NCBI RefSeq assembly: GCF_000633395.1
Contig: NZ_AYMU01000007.1
Span: forward strand, 1 to 64,000
Direction of reading: 5' to 3'
Source: Pseudomonas sp. PH1b
GTDB lineage: Bacteria; Pseudomonadota; Gammaproteobacteria; Pseudomonadales; Pseudomonadaceae
Length of the DNA stretch: 64,000 bases
The notes below the pieces were generated by a model. It searched no databases and was not told where the DNA came from. It worked only from the letters and a program-made list of their open reading frames with translations. Below are positions 55,303-64,000 of this stretch, piece after piece. Every line of letters begins with the position of its first letter. Positions within the stretch are counted from its first letter, which is position 1. The position numbers and the translations under genes are program-made.

Positions 55303-56007
55303 ATGTTGCAAGTCAGTGTGTATCGCTACAACCCTGATCAGGACGCTGCGCCGTTCATGCAGGAATTCTCGGTCGACACCGGTGGCAAGGACCTGATGGT
55401 GCTGGACGTGCTGGCGCTGATCAAGGAACAGGACGAGGGTTTCTCCTATCGTCGTTCCTGCCGTGAAGGCGTCTGCGGCTCCGATGGCATGAACATCAAC
55501 GGCAAGAACGGCCTGGCGTGCATCACGCCGCTGTCTGCCGTGGTCAAGAAGAACAAGCTGGTTATTCGTCCGCTGCCAGGTTTGCCGGTTATCCGTGACC
55601 TGGTCGTCGATATGAGCATCTTCTACAAGCAATACGAGAAGGTGAAGCCATTCCTGCAGAACGACACGCCGGCTCCGGCCATCGAGCGTCTGCAGACTCC
55701 GGAAGAGCGCGAGAAGCTCGATGGTCTGTACGAGTGCATCCTGTGCGCTTGCTGCTCGACCTCTTGCCCGTCCTTCTGGTGGAACCCGGACAAGTTCCTG
55801 GGTCCAGCTGCTCTGCTGCAAGCCTATCGCTTCCTGGCAGACAGCCGTGACACCAAGACCTCCGAGCGTCTGGCTTCCCTGGATGACCCGTTCAGCGTAT
55901 TCCGCTGCCGGGGCATCATGAACTGCGTCAACGTTTGTCCGAAAGGCCTGAACCCGACTAAGGCCATCGGTCACATCCGTAACATGCTGCTGCAGAGTGG
56001 CGTGTGA
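55303..56007 (+). CDS. sdhB: Succinate dehydrogenase iron-sulfur subunit
   Basis: 234 aa from the ATG at 55303, with AAGGGTGG upstream. Three iron-sulfur centres: 2Fe-2S ligands in SCREGVCGSDGMNINGKNGL followed by AC, then CILCACCSTSCPSFWW and CRGIMNCVNVCPKGLNP for the 4Fe-4S and 3Fe-4S clusters. Carries electrons from SdhA to the quinone site. Eleven bases after sdhA. Confidence 0.97.
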   Translation: MLQVSVYRYNPDQDAAPFMQEFSVDTGGKDLMVLDVLALIKEQDEGFSYRRSCREGVCGSDGMNINGKNGLACITPLSAVVKKNKLVIRPLPGLPVIRDLVVDMSIFYKQYEKVKPFLQNDTPAPAIERLQTPEEREKLDGLYECILCACCSTSCPSFWWNPDKFLGPAALLQAYRFLADSRDTKTSERLASLDDPFSVFRCRGIMNCVNVCPKGLNPTKAIGHIRNMLLQSGV

Positions 56008-56045
56008 TTCAGCTGCTGTACCCGTAGGACCGCTGTACCCGTAAA

Positions 56046-56079
56046 AGCCAAGGCGCGGGCTTCAACCCGCGTCATGGCT
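56046..56079 (+). other. Intercistronic hairpin between sdhB and sucA
   Basis: AGCCA and GCGGG pair with CCCGC and TGGCT around a TTCAA loop. There is no T run, so it is more likely an RNA stabilising or processing element than a terminator; the 264-base gap to sucA may hold a secondary promoter. Confidence 0.45.
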
Positions 56080-56271
56080 CTAACCTGAGCAGCAGCTCAC
56101 AAAGTGGCTGCTCTATATTTTTGAAGAAATGAGACAAGCAGGGGCATCCGGGCTGGTACCCGGACTATCAGCGTGATCCTAAGTGGCTTGTTTTGGTCGC
56201 TGCATTCGGACTTCTGCAAGCTTGCTCGGTGTCGTCGCCGGTGGTGTTCCCCTAACCGAGGGTGACCAAGC

Positions 56272-59103
56272 ATGCAAGAAAGCGTGATGCAGCGCATGTG
56301 GAACAGCGCCTACCTATCCGGTAGTAACGCTGCCTATGTGGAAGAGCTCTACGAGCTCTACCTGCACGACCCTAACGCTGTGCCAGAAGAGTGGCGCACT
56401 TACTTTCAGAAGTTGCCTACCGACGGCAGCACTGCCATCGATGTTTCGCACTCGACAATCCGCGATCATTTCGTCTTGCTGGCAAAGAACCAGCGCCGCG
56501 CCCAACCGGTATCTGCCGGCAGCGTGAGCAGTGAGCACGAGAAGAAGCAAGTTGAAGTGCTGCGATTGATCCAGGCCTATCGGATGCGTGGCCACCAGGC
56601 AGCCCAGCTGGACCCGCTGGGGCTGTGGCAGCGTCCTGCACCTGCAGACCTGTCGATCAATCATTACGGCTTGACCAATGCCGATCTTGATACGACCTTC
56701 CGTGCCGGCGACCTGTTCATCGGCAAAGAGGAAGCGAGCCTACGCGAAATTCACGAAGCGTTGCAGCAGACATATTGCCGCACCATCGGCGCTGAATTTA
56801 CGCATATCACCGATTCCGAGCAGCGCCAGTGGTTCCAGCAGCGTCTGGAAAGCGTGCGTGGTCGTCCGACCTACTCCGCCGATATCAAGAGCCACCTGCT
56901 TGAGCGTGTGACGGCCGGCGAAGGCCTGGAAAAATACCTGGGCACCAAATACCCGGGCACTAAGCGTTTCGGCCTGGAAGGCGGCGAAAGCCTGATCCCG
57001 ATGCTCGATGAGCTGATCCAGCGTTCCGGTTCCTACGGCACCAAGGAAGTCGTGATCGGCATGGCCCACCGTGGCCGTCTCAACGTGCTGGTCAACACCT
57101 TCGGCAAGAACCCGCGCGAGCTGTTCGACGAGTTCGAAGGCAAGAAGAAGGTCGAGCTGGGTTCCGGTGACGTTAAATACCACCAGGGCTTCTCGTCCAA
57201 CGTAATGACCGCCGGCGGTGAAGTTCACCTGGCCATGGCGTTCAACCCGTCCCACCTGGAAATCGTTTCCCCGGTGGTCGAAGGTTCGGTTCGTGCCCGT
57301 CAGGATCGTCGCAACGATCCTACCGGCGAGAAGGTGCTGCCGATCTCCATCCACGGTGACGCGGCATTCGCCGGTCAAGGCGTGGTCATGGAAACCTTCC
57401 AGATGTCCCAGACCCGCGGTTTCAAGACCGGCGGCACTGTGCACATCGTGATCAACAACCAGGTTGGCTTCACCATCAGCAACCCGCTGGACTCGCGTTC
57501 CACCGAGTACGCCACCGACGTCGCGAAGATGATCCAGGCGCCGATCCTCCATGTGAATGGTGATGATCCGGAAGCCGTGCTGTTCGTGACCCAGCTGGCC
57601 ATCGATTACCGCATGCAGTACAAGCGCGACGTGGTGATCGACCTGGTCTGCTACCGTCGTCGCGGCCACAACGAGGCCGACGAGCCAAGCGGCACCCAGC
57701 CACTGATGTATCAACAGATCACCAAGCAGCGCACCACCCGTGAGCTGTATGCCGATCGTCTGATCCAGGGCAGTGTGCTGGACGAGGCGCGTGTTCAGGC
57801 GAAAGTCGATGAATACCGCAACGCCCTGGACAACGGCCTGCACGTGGTGAAGAGCCTGGTCAAGGAACCGAACAAAGAGCTGTTCGTGGACTGGCGTCCG
57901 TACCTGGGTCACACCTGGACCGCGCGTCACGACACCACCTTCGATCTGAAGACCCTTCAGGAGCTGTCCGCCAAGTTGCTGGAACTGCCGGAAGGTTTCG
58001 TGGTTCAGCGCCAGGTGGCGAAGATCTACGAAGACCGCCAGAAGATGCAAGCCGGCGGCCTGCCGATCAACTGGGGTTACGCTGAAACCATGGCGTACGC
58101 GACCCTGGCGTTCGAAGGTCACCCGATCCGCATGACCGGCCAGGACATCGGCCGCGGTACCTTCTCGCACCGTCACGCGGTTCTGCACAACCAGAAGGAC
58201 GCGGGTACCTACATCCCGCTGCAACACCTGTACGAAGGCCAGCCGCGCTTCGACCTGTACGACTCGTTCCTGTCGGAAGAGGCCGTGCTGGCGTTCGAAT
58301 ACGGCTACTCGACCACCACGCCGAATGCGCTGGTGATCTGGGAAGCCCAGTTCGGCGACTTCGCCAACGGTGCTCAGGTAGTGATCGACCAGTTCATCAC
58401 CAGTGGCGAGCACAAGTGGGGCCGTCTCTGCGGTCTGACCATGCTGCTGCCACACGGTTATGAAGGTCAGGGTCCGGAGCACTCCTCGGCCCGTCTGGAG
58501 CGTTACCTGCAGCTGTGCGCCGAGCACAACATCCAGGTGTGCGTACCGACCACGCCGGCGCAGATCTACCACTTGCTGCGTCGTCAGGTGATTCGCCCGC
58601 TGCGCAAGCCGTTGGTCGTGCTGACACCGAAGTCGCTGCTGCGTCATAAACTGGCCATCTCGACCCTGGAAGATCTGGCGGAAGGTTCGTTCCAGACCGT
58701 TATCCCGGAAATCGATGCCCAGGATCCAAAAGACGTGGGTCGCATCATTCTGTGCAGCGGCAAGGTCTACTACGACCTGTTGGAAAAACGCCGTGCCGAA
58801 GGTCGTGACGACATCGCCATCGTGCGTATCGAGCAGCTGTACCCATTCCCTGAGGACGACCTGATCGAAGTCCTGGCTCCGTACAAAAACGTCAAACACA
58901 TCGTTTGGTGTCAGGAAGAGCCGATGAACCAGGGTGCCTGGTACTGCAGCCAGCATCACATGCGTCGCATCATCAGCGGTCACAACAAGTCGCTCGTACT
59001 CGAGTACGCGGGCCGTGACGCTTCTGCTGCCCCAGCTTGTGGTTACGCATCGATGCACGCTGAGCAGCAGGAAAAACTGCTGCAAGATGCCTTTACTGTT
59101 TAA
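56272..59103 (+). CDS. sucA: 2-oxoglutarate dehydrogenase E1 component
   Basis: 943 aa. N-terminal E2-binding segment (MQRMWNSAYLSGSNAAYVEE, LYELYLHDPNAVPEEW), then the thiamine-diphosphate fold: VIGMAHRGRLNVLVNTFGKN, GDVKYHQGFSSNV, GDAAFAGQGVVMETFQMSQT, and the ThDP/Mg site VNGDDPEAVLFVTQLAIDYR. The transketolase-like second domain has GQDIGRGTFSHRHAVLHNQK and LLPHGYEGQGPEHSSARLER. Decarboxylates 2-oxoglutarate and transfers the succinyl group to lipoyl-E2. Full length, core codon use. Confidence 0.97.
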   Translation: MQESVMQRMWNSAYLSGSNAAYVEELYELYLHDPNAVPEEWRTYFQKLPTDGSTAIDVSHSTIRDHFVLLAKNQRRAQPVSAGSVSSEHEKKQVEVLRLIQAYRMRGHQAAQLDPLGLWQRPAPADLSINHYGLTNADLDTTFRAGDLFIGKEEASLREIHEALQQTYCRTIGAEFTHITDSEQRQWFQQRLESVRGRPTYSADIKSHLLERVTAGEGLEKYLGTKYPGTKRFGLEGGESLIPMLDELIQRSGSYGTKEVVIGMAHRGRLNVLVNTFGKNPRELFDEFEGKKKVELGSGDVKYHQGFSSNVMTAGGEVHLAMAFNPSHLEIVSPVVEGSVRARQDRRNDPTGEKVLPISIHGDAAFAGQGVVMETFQMSQTRGFKTGGTVHIVINNQVGFTISNPLDSRSTEYATDVAKMIQAPILHVNGDDPEAVLFVTQLAIDYRMQYKRDVVIDLVCYRRRGHNEADEPSGTQPLMYQQITKQRTTRELYADRLIQGSVLDEARVQAKVDEYRNALDNGLHVVKSLVKEPNKELFVDWRPYLGHTWTARHDTTFDLKTLQELSAKLLELPEGFVVQRQVAKIYEDRQKMQAGGLPINWGYAETMAYATLAFEGHPIRMTGQDIGRGTFSHRHAVLHNQKDAGTYIPLQHLYEGQPRFDLYDSFLSEEAVLAFEYGYSTTTPNALVIWEAQFGDFANGAQVVIDQFITSGEHKWGRLCGLTMLLPHGYEGQGPEHSSARLERYLQLCAEHNIQVCVPTTPAQIYHLLRRQVIRPLRKPLVVLTPKSLLRHKLAISTLEDLAEGSFQTVIPEIDAQDPKDVGRIILCSGKVYYDLLEKRRAEGRDDIAIVRIEQLYPFPEDDLIEVLAPYKNVKHIVWCQEEPMNQGAWYCSQHHMRRIISGHNKSLVLEYAGRDASAAPACGYASMHAEQQEKLLQDAFTV

Positions 59104-59145
59104 CGCCTTCGCGCACCTGAAACCGAATTTAAGGAACCACAGATA

Positions 59146-60369
59146 ATGGCTATCGAGATCAAAGCCCCCACTTTCCCGGAATCGGTTGCCGATGGCACCG
59201 TTGCCACCTGGCACAAACAACCGGGCGACGCCGTCAAGCGTGACGAACTGATCGTCGACATCGAGACCGACAAGGTCGTGCTGGAAGTTCTGGCCACCGC
59301 TGACGGCGTGCTGGGCGCCATCGTCAAGAACGAAGGCGACACCGTTCTGTCCGACGAAGTCCTGGGCTCCATCGTTGAAGGCGGCGCTGCTGCCGCTGCT
59401 CCTGCTGCCGCCGCCGCTCCGGCCGCTGCCGCTGCTGCCCCGGCTGCTGCCGATGGCGAAGACGATCCAATCGCTGCTCCTGCCGCGCGCAAGCTGGCTG
59501 AAGAGAACGGCATCAACATCGCTTCCGTTGCCGGCACCGGCAAAGGCGGTCGTGTGACCAAGGAAGACGTAGTGGCTGCCGTTGCCGCGAAGAAAGCCGC
59601 TCCGGCTGCCGCGCCTGCCAAGGCTCCGGCGCCTGCCGCTGCTGCTCCGGTCTTCGCTGCTGGCGATCGCGTCGAGAAGCGCGTGCCGATGACCCGTCTG
59701 CGTGCCAAGGTTGCCGAGCGTCTGGTTGAAGCCCAGTCGAACATGGCGATGCTGACCACCTTCAACGAAGTCGACATGACTGAAGTCATGGCCCTGCGTT
59801 CGAAGTACAAGGATCTGTTCGAGAAGTCCCACAACGGCGTACGCCTGGGCTTCATGTCGTTCTTCGTCAAGGCCGCTACCGAGGCCCTGAAGCGCTTCCC
59901 TGCGGTCAACGCCTCGATCGACGGTTCCGACATCGTCTACCACGGCTACGCCGACATCGGTGTTGCCGTGTCCAGCGACCGTGGTCTGGTGGTTCCGGTT
60001 CTGCGTAACGCCGAACTGATGAGCCTGGCTGAAATCGAGGGCGGCATCGCCACCTTCGGCAAGAAGGCCCGTGACGGCAAACTGTCGATGGAAGAGATGA
60101 CCGGCGGTACTTTCACCATCACCAACGGTGGTACCTTCGGTTCGATGATGTCGACCCCGATCGTCAACCCGCCGCAAGCGGCAATCCTGGGCATGCACAA
60201 CATTCTGCAGCGTCCTATGGCGATCAACGGTCAAGTGGTTATCCGCCCGATGATGTACCTGGCACTGTCCTACGATCACCGTCTGATCGACGGTAAAGAG
60301 GCCGTGACTTTCCTGGTAACTATCAAGAACCTGCTGGAAGACCCGGCGCGTCTGCTCCTGGACATCTAA
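59146..60369 (+). CDS. sucB: Dihydrolipoamide succinyltransferase E2 component
   Basis: 407 aa. Lipoyl domain 1-75 with modified Lys in [14 protein letters not shown]; Ala/Pro-rich linker; E3-binding domain about 110-145 ([20 protein letters not shown]); second linker; catalytic domain with the chloramphenicol-acetyltransferase-like motif [16 protein letters not shown] at the end. Transfers succinyl from E1 to CoA and is the core of the complex. 42 bases after sucA. Confidence 0.97.
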   Translation: MAIEIKAPTFPESVADGTVATWHKQPGDAVKRDELIVDIETDKVVLEVLATADGVLGAIVKNEGDTVLSDEVLGSIVEGGAAAAAPAAAAAPAAAAAAPAAADGEDDPIAAPAARKLAEENGINIASVAGTGKGGRVTKEDVVAAVAAKKAAPAAAPAKAPAPAAAAPVFAAGDRVEKRVPMTRLRAKVAERLVEAQSNMAMLTTFNEVDMTEVMALRSKYKDLFEKSHNGVRLGFMSFFVKAATEALKRFPAVNASIDGSDIVYHGYADIGVAVSSDRGLVVPVLRNAELMSLAEIEGGIATFGKKARDGKLSMEEMTGGTFTITNGGTFGSMMSTPIVNPPQAAILGMHNILQRPMAINGQVVIRPMMYLALSYDHRLIDGKEAVTFLVTIKNLLEDPARLLLDI

Positions 60370-61912
<1,543 letters not shown>

Positions 61913-62140
61913 GCAATAATAAGAAACCACGGCGGTTGGCCCGTCGTGAGCCTTGTGCGCAAGACTCACCGCGGAATATCCGCTGGACTCGACCTCTCAG
62001 GGTAACGCCGCACACTGGATCGCCGCTCAGGCTGGTGGTTCAGGGTGCGGCGCTGGTTTGAGAGTAGCGGTCACAGGTGGTGCGGCACTCACATGAGCGC
62101 AGCGCCGAATGCGCAGTACCTAACGAAGACGGTAAAAAGC

Positions 62141-63307
62141 ATGAATCTTCACGAGTATCAGGGTAAGCAGCTGTTCGCTGAGTACGGCCTGCCAGTATCC
62201 AAAGGCTACGCGGTAGACACCCCGGAAGAAGCAGCAGAAGCTTGCGACAAAATCGGCGGCTCGGAATGGGTTGTCAAAGCCCAGGTTCACGCCGGTGGTC
62301 GCGGTAAAGCGGGCGGCGTTAAGCTGGTTCGCAGCAAAGAAGACGCTAAGGCATTCGCTCAGCAGTGGTTGGGCAAGCGTCTGGTGACCTATCAGACTGA
62401 TGCCAATGGCCAGCCTGTCACCAAGATCCTGGTTGAATCGTGCACTGATATCGCTAAAGAGCTGTACCTGGGCGCTGTCGTTGACCGTTCGAGCCGTCGC
62501 ATCGTGTTCATGGCTTCCACCGAAGGTGGCGTGGACATCGAGAAAATCGCTCACGACACTCCAGAGAAAATTCTCAAGGCCACTATCGATCCACTGGTTG
62601 GCGCTCAGCCATTCCAAGGTCGCGAGCTGGCTTTCCAACTGGGTCTGGAAGGCAAGCAAGTTGCCCAGTTCGCCAAGATCTTCGTAGGTCTGGCCAAACT
62701 GTTCCAGGATCACGATCTGGCTCTGCTGGAAGTGAACCCGCTGGTGATCAAGGCCGACGGCGATCTGCACTGCCTGGACGCGAAGATCAACATCGACGCC
62801 AACGCCATGTACCGTCAGCCTAAGCTGAAGACCTTCCACGATCCGTCGCAAGACGATCCGCGTGAAGCCCACGCTGCCAAGTTCGAACTGAACTACGTAG
62901 CCCTGGAAGGCAACATTGGCTGCATGGTCAACGGTGCCGGCCTGGCCATGGGTACCATGGACATCGTCAACCTGCACGGCGGCAAGCCAGCCAACTTCCT
63001 CGACGTAGGTGGTGGCGCTACCAAAGAGCGCGTGACCGAAGCCTTCAAGATCATCCTGTCCGACGCCAACGTTGCTGCAGTACTGGTCAACATCTTCGGC
63101 GGCATCGTTCGCTGCGACATGATTGCCGAAGGCATCATCGGCGCTGTGAAAGAAGTCGGCGTGAAAATCCCGGTTGTTGTTCGCCTTGAAGGCAACAACG
63201 CTGAACTGGGCGCTAAAGTACTGGCAGAAAGCGGCTTGAACATCATCGCTGCTACCAGCCTGACCGACGCTGCTCAACAAGTTGTCAAAGCTGCGGAGGG
63301 CAAATAA
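62141..63307 (+). CDS. sucC: Succinyl-CoA synthetase beta subunit
   Basis: 388 aa from the ATG at 62141 ([20 protein letters not shown]), the conserved start; a frame upstream to 62045 is leader. ATP-grasp fold with [40 protein letters not shown], and CoA-ligase part [38 protein letters not shown]. Forms ATP or GTP while releasing succinate. The stop overlaps sucD (TAATG). Confidence 0.97.
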   Translation: MNLHEYQGKQLFAEYGLPVSKGYAVDTPEEAAEACDKIGGSEWVVKAQVHAGGRGKAGGVKLVRSKEDAKAFAQQWLGKRLVTYQTDANGQPVTKILVESCTDIAKELYLGAVVDRSSRRIVFMASTEGGVDIEKIAHDTPEKILKATIDPLVGAQPFQGRELAFQLGLEGKQVAQFAKIFVGLAKLFQDHDLALLEVNPLVIKADGDLHCLDAKINIDANAMYRQPKLKTFHDPSQDDPREAHAAKFELNYVALEGNIGCMVNGAGLAMGTMDIVNLHGGKPANFLDVGGGATKERVTEAFKIILSDANVAAVLVNIFGGIVRCDMIAEGIIGAVKEVGVKIPVVVRLEGNNAELGAKVLAESGLNIIAATSLTDAAQQVVKAAEGK

Positions 63308-64000
63308 TGAGCGTCCTGATCAATAAAGACACCAAAGTTATCTGCCAGGGCATTACCGGTTCGCAAGGTAGTTTCCACACCCAGCAAGCCATCGAATACG
63401 GCACCAAGATGGTTGGCGGCGTAACTCCGGGCAAAGGCGGCACCGAGCACCTGGGCCTGCCAGTGTTCAACACCGTGAAAGACGCAGTAGCTGCCACTGG
63501 CGCCACCGCCAGCGTGATCTACGTTCCTGCTCCTTTCTGCAAGGACTCGATCCTGGAAGCGGCTTTCGGCGGCATCAAGCTGATCGTCTGCATCACCGAA
63601 GGCATTCCTACCCTGGACATGCTGGACGCCAAAGTTAAGTGCGACGAGCTGGGTGTTACCCTGATCGGCCCTAACTGCCCAGGCGTGATCACCCCAGGCG
63701 AATGCAAGATCGGCATCATGCCAGGTCACATTCACTTGCCAGGCAAGGTCGGTATCGTTTCCCGTTCCGGCACCCTGACCTACGAAGCTGTGAAGCAGAC
63801 CACTGACGCCGGTTTCGGTCAGTCCACCTGCGTCGGCATCGGCGGTGACCCGATCCCGGGTTCGAACTTCATCGACATCCTGAAGCTGTTCCAGGAAGAC
63901 CCGAAGACCGAAGCGATCGTGATGATCGGCGAGATCGGCGGTTCGGCTGAAGAAGAAGCGGCTGCCTACATCAAGGCTCACGTGACCAAGCCGGTTGTTT
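63307..64000 (+). CDS. sucD: Succinyl-CoA synthetase alpha subunit (cut by window end)
   Basis: 231 codons are visible; the family has about 293, so the last fifth lies beyond the window. CoA-binding start [20 protein letters not shown], then [68 protein letters not shown] and [16 protein letters not shown]. The phosphorylated active-site His falls just outside. ATG at 63307 shares one base with the sucC stop. Confidence 0.96.
   Translation, partial: MSVLINKDTKVICQGITGSQGSFHTQQAIEYGTKMVGGVTPGKGGTEHLGLPVFNTVKDAVAATGATASVIYVPAPFCKDSILEAAFGGIKLIVCITEGIPTLDMLDAKVKCDELGVTLIGPNCPGVITPGECKIGIMPGHIHLPGKVGIVSRSGTLTYEAVKQTTDAGFGQSTCVGIGGDPIPGSNFIDILKLFQEDPKTEAIVMIGEIGGSAEEEAAAYIKAHVTKPVV

Overview
The window is a Pseudomonas chromosome segment, most like the P. 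fluorescens group. The evidence is the gltA / sdhCDAB-sucAB-lpd-sucCD arrangement (lpd lying between sucB and sucC), the yjcH-actP pair and the high-GC coding style of the right part. It divides into an accessory island (about 1-40,260) and conserved core (about 40,270-64,000). The border cuts into the 5' part of a DUF808 (YedI-like) gene.

Accessory left part (1-23,700). This is a dense signalling cluster: a dCache-PAS histidine kinase with an HD-GYP response regulator; a chemoreceptor broken by an amber codon; a BdlA-like PAS-PAS chemoreceptor; a truncated GGDEF tail; a CHASE-PAS-PAS hybrid kinase with receiver and HPt domains plus a REC-GGDEF partner; an AT-rich stretch with a zinc-binding (CZB) soluble chemoreceptor, a frameshifted LysR regulator and a frameshifted PAS-GGDEF-EAL protein; a complete-length but frameshifted IS3 element; and a DUF3391-HD-GYP protein. 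Synthesis, breakdown and readout of c-di-GMP therefore sit side by side.

Accessory middle (23,700-30,100). This is a graveyard: a phage Rz-like relic, an Ntn-hydrolase (penicillin V acylase-like) gene, an outer-membrane beta-barrel gene and a glycosyltransferase gene, all broken. An intact sulfide:quinone-oxidoreductase-like flavoprotein with a DUF1641 partner follows.

Accessory right part (30,091-40,260). Two IS66 remnants in the same orientation bracket an ion-handling block: ftrABCD (ferrous iron uptake), a YagU-like membrane protein, a broken IS110, and a fluoride operon (riboswitch, crcB, DUF190, inorganic pyrophosphatase). Solo IS ends mark several junctions.

Core (40,270-64,000). In order: truncated DUF808 gene, FUSC-family transporter with a striking upstream dyad, MlaA-like protein and alpha/beta hydrolase, small membrane protein, GH17 beta-glucan enzyme, betaine-type binding protein, yjcH-actP acetate uptake, gltA, then the divergent TCA operon sdhCDAB-sucAB-lpd-sucC-sucD (sucD runs off the end).

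A recurrent oddity: six broken genes between 18 and 28 kb are each put back in frame by one extra G in a G/C run, while genes elsewhere in the window are free of this. All calls come from reading the sequence; no database search was possible.
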